From NCBI GenBank assembly GCA_964575455.1, contig CAZNRX010000017.1:1-64000 (forward strand): DNA of 64,000 nt, given 5' to 3'. A program made the translations under genes and the position numbers. The notes beneath the pieces are model-generated. The model searched no databases. It was not told where the DNA came from and was given only the letters and a program-made list of their open reading frames with translations. Shown here in pieces: positions 35,819-44,139 of the stretch (positions within the stretch are counted from its first letter, which is position 1; each line of letters opens with the position of its first letter). Source of the DNA: SKLM01 sp964575455 (GTDB lineage Bacteria > Chloroflexota > Anaerolineae > B4-G1).

Positions 35819-35834
35819 AAGGACTTCAGTCCTT
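35819..35834. repeat. Short palindrome in the nadE leader
   Basis: AAGGACT-TC-AGTCCTT is a perfect 7-bp inverted repeat ending 16 bp before the nadE ATG and running into its GAGGAG ribosome site. From memory, similar GGACTTCAGTCC palindromes are dispersed intergenic repeats in cyanobacteria and Chloroflexota. Only one copy is seen in this window. Confidence 0.45.
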
Positions 35835-35850
35835 GAGGAGAGCGAGCGAC

Positions 35851-36582
35851 ATGAGCCTTCAACATCAGATCACTGACTGGCTTGCCAACCGACTAGCCAT
35901 GGCTGGCGCCGATGGCTTTGTCTTCGGTCTGAGCGGGGGGGTCGACTCGGCCACGGCGGCGGCGCTCGCGGTACGCGCCGTCGGGCCGGCATCCGTCCTG
36001 GCCGCTATCCTTCCCTGTCATTCGGCACCGGTAGACGCTCGTCTCGCCCAACGCGTGGCCGACGCGTTCGACATGCCGACCGTGGCTGTCAACCTCGACG
36101 ACGCCTTTGATGTGCTGATGGAGAGCGTCCCGCCGAGCGAGCATCGTCTGGCAGCGGCCAACATCAAACCACGCCTGCGCATGACCGCGCTCTACTACCT
36201 GGCCCAGACAAACAACTACCTGGTGCTCGGCTCGGGGAACAAGACCGAGCTGATGGTCGGCTATTTCACCAAGTACGGTGACGGGGGCGTAGATCTGCTG
36301 CCGTTGGGCGATGTCTACAAGACCGAGGTGTGGAAGCTCGCCCGCGAGCTCGGTGTCCCCAGGGAGGTCGTCGAGCGCGCACCATCCGCGGGCCTCTGGC
36401 CCGGTCAGACGGACGAGGGGGAATTGGGCATCACGTACCACAAGCTCGATCGCGTCTTGGCCGCAATAGCGTCCGGAGAGACCCGCGACATTGCAGCCGC
36501 TACACTGGAGAAGGTTGAAAGGATGATCGCCAGCTCGGCCCATAAGCGAGCGATGCCTCCCATCTATGAACGTCCACAGTGA
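35851..36582 (+). CDS. nadE: NH3-dependent NAD synthetase
   Basis: A 243-residue synthetase that amidates nicotinate adenine dinucleotide to NAD. The ATP PP-loop is LSGGVDSA (about 26-33), with GSGNKTEL and YFTKYGDGGVDLLPLGD-YKTEV blocks and the C-terminal KR-x-MPP. It lacks the N-terminal glutaminase domain, so it uses free ammonia. TTG 35833 would add six residues, but ATG 35851 has GAGGAG about 10 bp upstream and gives the family start. Paired with the nicotinamidase gene. Confidence 0.93.
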   Translation: MSLQHQITDWLANRLAMAGADGFVFGLSGGVDSATAAALAVRAVGPASVLAAILPCHSAPVDARLAQRVADAFDMPTVAVNLDDAFDVLMESVPPSEHRLAAANIKPRLRMTALYYLAQTNNYLVLGSGNKTELMVGYFTKYGDGGVDLLPLGDVYKTEVWKLARELGVPREVVERAPSAGLWPGQTDEGELGITYHKLDRVLAAIASGETRDIAAATLEKVERMIASSAHKRAMPPIYERPQ

Positions 36583-36660
36583 GACATCGTCGGACCTGCT
36601 GGGCTTCGTGACCTCCGCACCGGATATCCGGCGCGTGAAACCCTACCAGGGGGAGTGGGA

Positions 36661-36837
36661 TTAATGCCCCTCCCTCAGGGGCTTCCTGACCACGAGGACA
36701 GACCGCGGCGACCGCTGCACAACCTGTTCCGTTACCTCGCCCAGCATCAGACGCTTAAGCTTCATCCTGCCCTTAGCCGCACCGACCAGGACCAGGGTCG
36801 AGTAGACATCGTAATCTCCTTTTCGATTTGATGCCCC
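36661..36837 (-). pseudogene. Universal stress protein (UspA) 3' remnant
   Basis: Reading the minus strand in one frame up to the TAA at 36661 gives about 58 residues whose second half is a UspA C-terminus: a hydrophobic strand STLVLVGAAKG, then KLKRLMLGEVTEQVVQ and SVLVVRKP. The ATP-binding spacing G-x2-G-x9-G is kept. The N-terminal two thirds of the gene are missing; a stop lies at 36838-36840, and upstream sequence is unrelated. The homology seems to begin near 36815, right where an intron-like sequence ends. Confidence 0.7.
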
Positions 36838-36879
36838 TCACAGAACCGGGTGGTCCCCCCTATTGCGTGTTGTTGGCTC
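36813..36879 (-). mobile_element. Degenerate group II intron 3'-end-like sequence
   Basis: On the minus strand GAGCC (36879-36875) and GGTTC (36847-36843) bracket a 37-nt stretch, the outer pairing of domain V (normally 34 nt), followed by TGTGAGGGG as in many bacterial introns. Next comes a hairpin with GGCATC/GATGTC and AATC/GATT stems, and an unpaired A eight bases from its end, resembling domain VI with its branch point. The inner domain V stem does not pair and no reverse transcriptase is present. The UspA remnant begins directly after it, as a 3' exon would. Confidence 0.35.
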
Positions 36880-36982
36880 GTTTTCGCTCGCGAGGGATCG
36901 GCAGACCCCGTCCAGAGCGCCGGATATGGCTATCGGGCGCGAGCAGGATAGCAAGTATAGTGTGCTGCAACCCTTAATCTCA

Positions 36983-37007
36983 TGTCCACTTTTTCGGGGG
37001 AACATCA
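36983..37007. mobile_element. IS-end-like motif
   Basis: The stretch begins TGTCCACTTTTTCGGGGG and resembles, from memory, outer ends of some IS3-family elements. No partner inverted repeat, transposase or target duplication is visible nearby, so at most it is a solo relic. Confidence 0.25.
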
Positions 37008-37202
37008 GACCTCCTATGTCGCTCACGGCAAGCAAGCAGTATCACAGCCGTTCCCGGTTAGCGACGCATAACAACAGAACGACCGCAAGCGGCATGATAG
37101 ATCGAGCTATCTTGAGGAAAGGCTAAGACCGACAAGTGGGGCAACGCAATAGACCAAACGGGATCAGCCCAAGCTGGCCTCACCCACACAACCAACGTGC
37201 AG

Positions 37203-37275
37203 TAGCCCCAAGGGGAGTCGAACCCCTGTCGCCGGCTTGAGAGGCCGGTGTCCTAGTCCACTAGACGATGGGGCC
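37203..37275 (-). tRNA. tRNA-Glu (anticodon CTC)
   Basis: A 73-nt cloverleaf: acceptor GGCCCCA/TGGGGCT (one G-U pair at the end), anticodon stem CCGGC/GCCGG with loop CTCTCAA giving CTC, T arm AGGGG-TTCGACT-CCCCT, discriminator A, CCA not encoded. It reads GAG codons, frequent in this GC-rich genome. Confidence 0.94.
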
Positions 37276-37453
37276 AAGCGAGCCGTATTCTACCAGGCCC
37301 GCGCTGGTTTGTCAACTCAGCATTCGTCCCTTGGCACCCCCTTCTCACTGGCACAACGGAGCCTTTCATGTGATAATCATTTACAATCCATTGCGAACGG
37401 GCTTTCCAGAGACTGACCGAAGGGCTGCAAGACACCGAACAGAAGGTGATGTG

Positions 37454-37795
37454 ATGACCGAAGAGAACAAAGCAAATGAGACAGAGCAAGCAGGGCGGCG
37501 CGATCACACGAAGCGGAAACGCTTGCCACGCGGGCGGGTCACCGTCTTCCCCAACTGGTGCAAAGGCTGCAAACTATGCGTCGAGTTCTGTCCAATGGAC
37601 GTGCTCGAACAGGGTGAGGATGGACGCGTCATCGTCGCCCATCCGGAGAAATGCACCGCCTGCCGCTGGTGTGAGCTCCACTGCCCAGATTTTGCTATCT
37701 TCGTGTCCGACATCGAACGGACAGAGGAAGACGGAGATCAACGCCATCCCGAGGACGGTGTAAATCCCCGGGCATCGAAACAGGAGGTCTCATGA
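37454..37795 (+). CDS. korD: 2-oxoacid:ferredoxin oxidoreductase delta subunit, 2[4Fe-4S] ferredoxin
   Basis: A 113-residue ferredoxin-like subunit with two CxxCxxCxxxC clusters (C36-C39-C42-C46 and C67-C70-C73-C77). A charged N-terminal tail of about 25 residues precedes the domain and a polar tail follows it. The frame is open upstream into the tRNA-Glu, but ATG 37454 with AAGGTGAT gives a sensible start. Its stop overlaps the alpha subunit start as ATGA, so it feeds electrons from the KorAB complex. Confidence 0.9.
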   Translation: MTEENKANETEQAGRRDHTKRKRLPRGRVTVFPNWCKGCKLCVEFCPMDVLEQGEDGRVIVAHPEKCTACRWCELHCPDFAIFVSDIERTEEDGDQRHPEDGVNPRASKQEVS

Positions 37796-38937
37796 CAGCG
37801 AGACTGATGCAGGGTGACGAAGCGTGTGCCGAGGGCGCCATCGCCGCTGGCTGCCGCTTCTTCGCTGGCTACCCCATAACGCCTGCCACCGAAATCGCCG
37901 AGGTCCTCTCCCGTCGACTACCCCAGGTGGGCGGGAAGTTCATCCAGATGGAGGACGAGCTGGCCTCTATCGCCGCTATCATCGGGGCTTCCGTCGGTGG
38001 CGCCAAGGCGATGACCGCCACCTCCGGCCCTGGCTTCAGCCTGATGCAGGAGAGCATCGGCTACGCGGCCATGACCGAGATCCCCTGCGTCATCGTAGAC
38101 GTCCAGCGGCTCGGCCCCTCGACAGGCCGTCCCACTAGCCCCTCGCAGGGTGACGTGATGCAGGCCCGCTGGGGAACGCATGGCGATCACCCGATCATAG
38201 CCCTCTCTCCTTCCAGCGTCCGCGAGGCCTTCGACCTGACCGTGAAGGCGTTCAACCTGGCCGAGCGGTACCGCACCCCCGTGATCCTGCTCATGGACGA
38301 GCTGATCGGGCACATGCGCGAACGGATCGAGCTACCAGACCTCGCCGGATTAGAACTGGAGAAACGGTCCAACACGCGCGTACCACCCGAGTGGTACAAG
38401 CCGTTCGAGAACCTCCCCGAGGGGCCCAACGTGAATGTGCCGCCGCTGGTCCCCTTTGGCGAAGGATACCGCTACCATCTCACCGGGCTCCATCACGATG
38501 AGCGCGGCTATCCCACCAACCAACCAGATGAGATCCAGCCCTGGCTGGAGCGCATCTTCCGCAAGATCGACCGCTCCCTCTCCGATATCCTGCTATATGA
38601 GATAGAGGACGTCGAGGATGCCGAAACGCTGGTCATCGCCTACGGCGGTGCGGCGCGCGCAGCCCGTCACGCCGTCAGAATGGCGCGAGAACGCGGGCGG
38701 CGCGTCGGCTTCCTCCGCCTCAAGACCATCTGGCCATTCCCGGAGGAGGTCGTCGAGGACGCCACCTCCCGACTCCATCACGTGGTGGTGCCGGAGCTCA
38801 ACCGAGGGCAATTGGTGCTCGAGATTGAACGCGTGGTCGGACGTCACAAGGTGCGGCGCGTCACTCGCGCAGATGGCGAGATGATACAGCCAGCGGAGAT
38901 TGTCGCCGCTATAGAAGACCTGGAGAGACCCGTATGA
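37792..38937 (+). CDS. korA: 2-oxoacid:ferredoxin oxidoreductase alpha subunit
   Basis: A 381-residue subunit with the POR_N pyrimidine-binding domain (FFAGYPITPATEI at about 24-36, QMEDELASI, then TSGPGFSLMQE) and domain II (around 260-375). The pattern is that of 2-oxoglutarate synthase (Kor/Oor), which makes succinyl-CoA or, in the reductive direction, 2-oxoglutarate. The order korD-A-B-C with 1-4 bp overlaps shows a translationally coupled four-subunit operon. 2-oxoglutarate specificity is likely but not proven. Confidence 0.9.
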   Translation: MTARLMQGDEACAEGAIAAGCRFFAGYPITPATEIAEVLSRRLPQVGGKFIQMEDELASIAAIIGASVGGAKAMTATSGPGFSLMQESIGYAAMTEIPCVIVDVQRLGPSTGRPTSPSQGDVMQARWGTHGDHPIIALSPSSVREAFDLTVKAFNLAERYRTPVILLMDELIGHMRERIELPDLAGLELEKRSNTRVPPEWYKPFENLPEGPNVNVPPLVPFGEGYRYHLTGLHHDERGYPTNQPDEIQPWLERIFRKIDRSLSDILLYEIEDVEDAETLVIAYGGAARAARHAVRMARERGRRVGFLRLKTIWPFPEEVVEDATSRLHHVVVPELNRGQLVLEIERVVGRHKVRRVTRADGEMIQPAEIVAAIEDLERPV

Positions 38938-39791
38938 AGCAACAGAGTGAATCACGCGTCCACCAGCGCTATCTGCGTCACAGCAAGAAGTTCCCCAACG
39001 TCTGGTGCGCTGGCTGCGGCATTGGCATCGTCCTGGGAACCATCATCCGAGCGGTGGACGACCTGGAGCTGGACAAGAACGACGTGGCGATGATCTCGGG
39101 CATCGGGTGTACAGGTCGCATGCCCGTCTACGTCGACTTCAACACCATGCATACCACCCACGGGCGCGCGCTGGCCTTCGCCACCGGCTTGAAGATGGTC
39201 AAGCCAGAGATGAAGGTGATCGTGGTGATGGGAGATGGCGACGCGCTGGCGATCGGCGGCAATCACTTCATCCACGCCGCCCGTCGCAACATCGGATTGG
39301 CCGCTATCGTCGTCAACAACGACGCGTACGGGATGACGGGTGGTCAGCATTCGCCAACCACCCCCCAGGATGTCAAGACCGCGACCACGCCGTACGGCCA
39401 CATCGAGCAGGAGTTCCCGGTCGCCGAGCTGGCAGCCACGGCGGGGGCCTCCTTCGTCGCCCGTAGCACAGTCTATCACGTTCGGGAGCTGGAGTCGTAC
39501 GTGGCGCAGGCCGTCTCCAAGGAGGGCTTTGCCTTGGTGGAGGCCGTCAGCTACTGCCACACGACACTGGGCCGTATCAACCGCTGGGGCAGCGCCTCCG
39601 ACATGATGCGACGTCTCAAGGAGCAGAGCGTGACGTTGAAACAAGCTGAGTCGATGAGTAGAGAGGAGAAACAGGGGAAGATCGTACGCGGCATCTTCGC
39701 CGAGCGCGACGATCTCGAATACACAAAGCGGTATGACCAGATCATCGCAGCAGCCCAAGGGAATGAACACTATCCCAAGGAGGGAGCCTGA
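38934..39791 (+). CDS. korB: 2-oxoacid:ferredoxin oxidoreductase beta subunit (TPP)
   Basis: A 285-residue thiamine diphosphate subunit. The opening PNVWCAGCGIGIVLG holds a proximal cluster cysteine pair, GIGCTGR follows, and the TPP/Mg site is MGDGDALAIGGNHF with VNNDAYGMTGGQ-SPTTP. Length and motifs match KorB. It overlaps korA by 4 bp and korC by one base. It performs the decarboxylation and CoA acylation chemistry with KorA. Confidence 0.92.
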   Translation: MKQQSESRVHQRYLRHSKKFPNVWCAGCGIGIVLGTIIRAVDDLELDKNDVAMISGIGCTGRMPVYVDFNTMHTTHGRALAFATGLKMVKPEMKVIVVMGDGDALAIGGNHFIHAARRNIGLAAIVVNNDAYGMTGGQHSPTTPQDVKTATTPYGHIEQEFPVAELAATAGASFVARSTVYHVRELESYVAQAVSKEGFALVEAVSYCHTTLGRINRWGSASDMMRRLKEQSVTLKQAESMSREEKQGKIVRGIFAERDDLEYTKRYDQIIAAAQGNEHYPKEGA

Positions 39792-40345
39792 TGGCAACTC
39801 CCGAAGCGAGACGGTATGAAATTCGGCTTGCTGGCACGGGGGGGCAGGGGGCAATCCTGGCGGGCATTATCCTAGCCGATGCAGCTATCCGCGACGACAA
39901 GAACGCAGTGCAGACGCAATCCTATGGGCCAGAGGCCCGTGGCGGCGCCAGCCGCTCCGAGGTGGTGATCTCCCCAGGAGAGATCGATTACCCAAAGGTG
40001 CTCGAGCCGGACATCACCCTCTGTATGAGCCAGGAGGCCTGTGACCGCTATAGCGGTCAGATGCGGAAGGACGGCCTGCTCATCCTGGATACCGATCACG
40101 TCAACCGGGCGCCGACGACGCGCGCTGTGCGTATCCCCCTCACCTCCTTGGCGCGAGACGTCAATGATCGAGCAATCACGGCCAATGTCGTCGGGCTTGG
40201 CCTGTTGGCCGGCCTAACGGACATCGTGTCCCGAAAATCGCTGGAGCAGGCAGTGAGAGGCCGGGCGCCGAAGGGCACGGAGGAGATCAACCTTAAGGCG
40301 CTGGCGGCGGGATACGAGGCAGCGCAGCGGGTCAGAGAGGCATAG
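39791..40345 (+). CDS. korC: 2-oxoacid:ferredoxin oxidoreductase gamma subunit
   Basis: A 184-residue POR gamma-domain protein: LAGTGGQGAILAG at 12-24, then SYGPEARGG-SRSEVVIS, both hallmarks of the family, which helps bind CoA. Last gene of the operon. No clear terminator directly follows; a hairpin at 40460-40499 is the nearest structure. Confidence 0.92.
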   Translation: MATPEARRYEIRLAGTGGQGAILAGIILADAAIRDDKNAVQTQSYGPEARGGASRSEVVISPGEIDYPKVLEPDITLCMSQEACDRYSGQMRKDGLLILDTDHVNRAPTTRAVRIPLTSLARDVNDRAITANVVGLGLLAGLTDIVSRKSLEQAVRGRAPKGTEEINLKALAAGYEAAQRVREA

Positions 40346-40459
40346 CAGACCGCGCACCACGTCAGATCCACAGCCGTTGACCGGCAACGCTTGGCTCACT
40401 ACGCCACCCTACCTGCCGACGGTGCTACGAAAATAGGGACCAGGGCTCCTCACGAGAAC

Positions 40460-40499
40460 GAACAAGACCCCAATGGCGATAACCACCGAGGTCTTGTTC
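40460..40499. repeat. 10-bp inverted repeat between korC and ino1
   Basis: GAACAAGACC (40460-40469) and GGTCTTGTTC (40490-40499) are perfectly complementary with a 20-nt loop. It sits between the convergent ends of korC and the inositol phosphate synthase gene and may stop transcription from both sides, though no T tract is present. Confidence 0.5.
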
Positions 40500-40572
40500 T
40501 GCCAGCGAAGCACCCACAGAGACGACGAAGCCCCTCTGGAGCGCCTCCTGAACACGTGCTTTCGGGGGGATG

Positions 40573-41658
40573 TCAGTCCGGCGTGCCCTGGATGAAGGCC
40601 TCCGTCCTCCGGCGTGCCTCTTCGTCGGTGAACTGCACTGGCGGGGACTTCATGAAGTAAGCCGATGGCCCGATAATCGAACCGCTCAGCCCACGATCCA
40701 GGGCCAGTTTGCAGCAGCGCACGGCGTCGATCACCACGCCGGCGGAGTTAGGGCTGTCCCAGACCTCCAGCTTCAGCTCCACACTGAGGGGGACCTCCCC
40801 AAAGGTCGTGCCTTCCAGCCGGATGTGTGCCCACTTGCGGTCCGTCAGCCACGGCACGTGATCAGACGGGCTGATGTGGATATCGCCCTCCCCCAGAGCA
40901 TAGTCAAGCTGGCTGGTGACAGCTCCTGTCTTGGAGACCTTCTTCGACACCAGTCGATCCTGTTCCAACATATTGTAGAAGTCCATGTTCCCACCGAAGT
41001 TGAGCTGATAGGTACGATCCAGCCTCACCCCACGATCCTGGAACAGGCGGGTGAGCACGCGATGGACGATGGTAGCCCCCACCTGGCTCTTGATGTCATC
41101 CCCAATCATGGGCAGGCCGCGCTCCTCGAAGCGACCCTGCCAGTACGCCTCCTGGGCGATGAAGACCGGCACACAGTTCACAAATCCACATCCCGCGTCC
41201 AGAATCTGCTCCACGTACCACTTGGTAGCCATCTCGCTGCCCACGGGAAGGAAACTCACCACCACGTCGGTGTCCGTCTGCTTGAGAATGTGCACAATGT
41301 CATCTGTAGGACCTGGCGCTTTGGTGATCACCTTGCGCAGGTACTTGCCCAGGCCATCGTGGGTCATGCCGCGGCTCACAGGCACATCGAGATGCGGTAC
41401 CTCGGCGAACTTCACCGTGTTGTTGGGCTCCTGCCATATGGCCTTCGATAGATCGAGCCCGACCTTATCTTGATCCACATCGAAGGCCGCCGTGAACTCA
41501 ACGTCGCGCACGTGATAGCCGCCCAGGTTGACGTGCATCAAGCCCGGTACGAAGGCATCGTCCGGGGCATCTCGATAGAACTGGACACCCTGCACCAGCG
41601 CCGAAGCGCAGTTTCCAACTCCGACGATCGCCACACGCACTTTGTCCTGTTTCGCCAT
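40573..41658 (-). CDS. ino1: Inositol-3-phosphate synthase
   Basis: A 361-residue NAD-dependent isomerase converting glucose 6-phosphate to myo-inositol 3-phosphate. The Rossmann motif VAIVGVGNCASALVQG is at 8-23; DIKSQVGATI-HR and LNFGGNMDFYNM are the family's substrate and metal blocks, and KSPPVQ lies near the end. Length fits the short actinobacterial/Chloroflexota/archaeal type rather than the 500-residue yeast type. The product feeds inositol phospholipids or compatible solutes. A promoter lies at 41770-41798, leaving a leader of about 100 nt, and GGAGGT precedes the ATG. Confidence 0.94.
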   Translation of the reverse strand: MAKQDKVRVAIVGVGNCASALVQGVQFYRDAPDDAFVPGLMHVNLGGYHVRDVEFTAAFDVDQDKVGLDLSKAIWQEPNNTVKFAEVPHLDVPVSRGMTHDGLGKYLRKVITKAPGPTDDIVHILKQTDTDVVVSFLPVGSEMATKWYVEQILDAGCGFVNCVPVFIAQEAYWQGRFEERGLPMIGDDIKSQVGATIVHRVLTRLFQDRGVRLDRTYQLNFGGNMDFYNMLEQDRLVSKKVSKTGAVTSQLDYALGEGDIHISPSDHVPWLTDRKWAHIRLEGTTFGEVPLSVELKLEVWDSPNSAGVVIDAVRCCKLALDRGLSGSIIGPSAYFMKSPPVQFTDEEARRRTEAFIQGTPD

Positions 41659-41769
41659 TGCTTAGATACCTCCCATTGAAACATCAAAGGTAGGAGACCG
41701 CCCTCCTGGCCCCTCAATGCGCTCCGCTGACCGGGAGGGAGTCAACTCGTGCTGCTGAAGCAGGCCCTA

Positions 41770-41798
41770 ATGGTATCCGAGAAAACAGGCTCTGTCAA
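41770..41798 (-). promoter_or_regulatory. Promoter of ino1
   Basis: On the minus strand a perfect TTGACA (41798-41793), 17 bp, and TACCAT (41775-41770). The downstream leader before ino1 contains small hairpins but no riboswitch I recognise. Confidence 0.65.
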
Positions 41799-41828
41799 CC
41801 ACAGATGAAGCGCTCCGTTATATGCACA

Positions 41829-41857
41829 TTGCTCAAGTCATGCCTTTACGGTATAAT
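41829..41857 (+). promoter_or_regulatory. Promoter of ftsY
   Basis: TTGCTC at 41829-41834 and TATAAT at 41852-41857, 17 bp apart. It lies inside the longer open frame beginning at 41822, so translation must begin downstream at the GTG at 41891. Confidence 0.75.
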
Positions 41858-41890
41858 CGAGACGAGCTAGAATCAGTTTCGGAGGACTAT

Positions 41891-42802
41891 GTGGCTATAG
41901 GGTTCGCCAAATCAATTAGAGACAGTTTGACACGGACGCGCAACGCGGTCTTCAGCCGAGTCGCGGGGCTGCTTGGCGCCAGCGAAGTCACCAATGAGAC
42001 CTGGGACAAGCTGGAGGAACTGCTCGTACGCGCGGACGTCGGCGTCAGCACGACCATGTATCTCGTTGACAGGCTGCGCCAGCGTGCGCGTGACGAGGCG
42101 ATCCTGCAGGCCGATGAACTGCAGAGCGCGCTGCGCGAAGAGCTTCGCGCCTTGCTCCCCGATCCATCACCCCTCAACATGGGAGGCCACGAGCAAGACG
42201 TGGTGCTCGTTGTCGGCGTGAATGGCTCGGGCAAGACCACGAGTATCGCCAAGCTGGCCCATCGCTGGCGGCGCCGCGGACACACGCCGCTGCTGGCAGC
42301 GGCCGACACCTACCGAGCCGCAGCAGTAGAGCAGCTGGACATCTGGGCAAAGCGGATCGGCGTGGACATCGTCAAGGGGCCACAGGGGGGCGATCCGGGG
42401 GCCGTCGTCTTCGACGCCTTACAGGCCGCTCAATCCCGAGGCAAAGACCTGGTGATCGTCGATACCGCCGGTCGACTGCATACCCAGTACAACTTGATGT
42501 CTGAGCTTGAGAAAGTGCACAAGGTGGCGCAGAAGAACGTGGAGGGCGCCCCTCACGAAACTCTCCTCGTGATCGACGCCACGACGGGTCAGAATGCCCT
42601 ATCGCAGGCCCGACACTTCCAGGAGGCCGTGGACGTGACCGGCGTGGTGCTTGCCAAGCTCGACAGCACAGCCAAGGGGGGAATGGTCTTTGCCATTGCC
42701 CGTGAGCTACAGCTACCCATACGCTTCGTGGGCACGGGCGAGACGTTGGAGGACCTGGCTCCCTTCGATCCTCACGCATTTGTGGAAGGATTGTTCGAGT
42801 AG
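41891..42802 (+). CDS. ftsY: Signal recognition particle receptor FtsY
   Basis: A 303-residue NG-domain GTPase that docks SRP-ribosome complexes at the membrane. N domain about 10-90; G1 loop GVNGSGKTTS at 109-118; DTYRAAAVEQL, G3 DTAGRLHT, G4 region AKLDSTAKGG and G5 GTGETLEDL are all present. The acidic A domain found in E. coli is missing, as in many bacteria. Start GTG 41891 is preceded by GGAGG at 41881-41885 and by the promoter, so upstream ATGs are excluded. prfB follows 85 bp later. Confidence 0.95.
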   Translation: MAIGFAKSIRDSLTRTRNAVFSRVAGLLGASEVTNETWDKLEELLVRADVGVSTTMYLVDRLRQRARDEAILQADELQSALREELRALLPDPSPLNMGGHEQDVVLVVGVNGSGKTTSIAKLAHRWRRRGHTPLLAAADTYRAAAVEQLDIWAKRIGVDIVKGPQGGDPGAVVFDALQAAQSRGKDLVIVDTAGRLHTQYNLMSELEKVHKVAQKNVEGAPHETLLVIDATTGQNALSQARHFQEAVDVTGVVLAKLDSTAKGGMVFAIARELQLPIRFVGTGETLEDLAPFDPHAFVEGLFE

Positions 42803-42887
42803 GGACACAGCGACGAACGTACAGCCCCCTTGCCATCAGTTGAATGCAACAACAGGCTACCAATTCACCAACGACCGAGGATACCTT

Positions 42888-43977
42888 ATGGAAGAGCTAC
42901 TAGATCGCCTGACCACTTTGAGAACAAAACTAGAGACCATCCGGGGGCATCTTTGACCTGGATGGAAAAGGGCAAGAGATAGCCGAACTGGAGAAACGCG
43001 CCAGCGCTCCGGACTTTTGGGATATCCCTGAGCAAGCACAGAAGGTGATGCAGCGCCTTTCAAGCTTGAAGGATGAGGTAGATCGCTGGAATGGTCTTTC
43101 GAAGCAAGTGCAGGACACGCTGGAGCTCGCTTCGCTGGGCGATGAGAGCCTGAGCGCCGAGCTGGAAGCTGAGACGGAGGCCCTGGAGCGTGAGATAGAC
43201 CGACTCGAGTTCCTGTTGCTCTTCTCTGGCACTCGCGATCGCGAGGACGCGATTCTCTCGCTCCACGCCGGCGCTGGGGGAACCGACGCCCAGGATTGGA
43301 CCGAGATGGTCCTGCGCATGTACCTCCGGTGGGCCGAGAGCAACGGGTATCGGACCGAGATCATCGATCGGCTCTACGGCGATGAGGCAGGCATCAAGCG
43401 CGTGACGCTGACCGTCTCCGGCCCCTACGCGTACGGGAACCTGCGGTCTGAGCGCGGCGTCCACCGTCTCGTCCGTCTCTCGCCTTTCGACGCGGCGCAC
43501 CGACGCCACACGTCCTTCACGTTGATTGAGGTCTGGCCCGACATTGCAGAGGACATCTCCGTGAGCATCGACCAAAGCGATCTGGAGGTCGAGACGTTCC
43601 GAGCGTCGTCGGCTGGCGGTCAGCATATGCAGAAGAACGAGACCGCTGTGCGCATCACGCACGCCCCCACGGGCATCACCGTATCCTGCCAGAACGAGCG
43701 CTCCCAGGCGCAGAACAAGGAGACGGCTATGCGCGTCCTTCGCGCTCGTCTCATCCAGCTTGAGGAGGAGAAACAGCAGGAGGAGATCGACGAGTTGAAG
43801 GGAGAGCACATCGAGGCTCGCTGGGGCAACCAGATCCGTTCCTACGTGCTGCATCCCTACCATATGGTCAAGGATCATCGGACTGGTCACGAGTCCGGGA
43901 ACACGGAGGCAGTGCTCGACGGTCAACTGAATCCGTTCATAGAGGCCTACCTCCGCTCTCAGATGGGCTCTACCTAG
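42888..43977 (+). CDS. prfB: Peptide chain release factor 2, +1 programmed frameshift
   Basis: The 362-residue product needs reading of 42888-42953 and then 42955-43977. Frame 0 opens MEELLDRLTTLRTKLETIRG and stops at TGA 42954-42956. The site GGGGGCATCTTTGAC (42943-42957) has the internal Shine-Dalgarno-like G run, slippery CTT and poor-context TGA-C of the classical RF2 autoregulatory site. The rest carries the SPF recognition tripeptide (VRLSPFDAAH) and the GGQ loop (SSAGGQHMQKNETAV) for peptide release at UGA and UAA. The residue after GGQ-H is M where V is usual; otherwise normal. Confidence 0.96.
42943..42957 (+). promoter_or_regulatory. RF2 recoding site
   Basis: GGGGG, a 3-base gap, then CTT-TGA-C. 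Low RF2 makes the ribosome pause at UGA and slip +1 on CUU, restoring RF2. The G-run to slippery-codon spacing of 3 nt is the canonical one. Confidence 0.95.
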
Positions 43978-44139
43978 ATCACTCTCGCGATCATCGCGGT
44001 CTGTTCCCAAGGATGACCGCCGACGGTCGTAGACCGTGACCGGGCTCAATCCTGACCCGGTGCCATCAAGATATGCCGGGAGGTGCCCAGCGACGTCTTC
44101 GACACGTGCCGGGCATAGGGACATAGACAGGAGGCAGCC

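Larger units (their letters stand above)
36583..37202. other. Gene-poor stretch with decayed elements
   Basis: About 620 bp between nadE and tRNA-Glu without an intact gene. It holds the 3' remnant of a universal stress protein gene, a group II intron-like 3' end, an IS-end-like motif (each listed separately) and AT-richer sequence from about 37010. The mosaic suggests repeated insertion and decay. Confidence 0.6.

Noticed and set aside
37268..37453. N-terminal extension of the ferredoxin gene
   Set aside because: It would begin inside the tRNA-Glu gene and has no ferredoxin-like sequence; ATG 37454 has a good ribosome site.
38952..39854. A 300-residue minus-strand open frame
   Set aside because: Antisense of korB with Val/Asp/His-rich composition typical of shadow frames; korB carries all family motifs.
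40570..41451. A 293-residue plus-strand open frame
   Set aside because: Antisense to the inositol-3-phosphate synthase gene, whose motifs are complete on the other strand.
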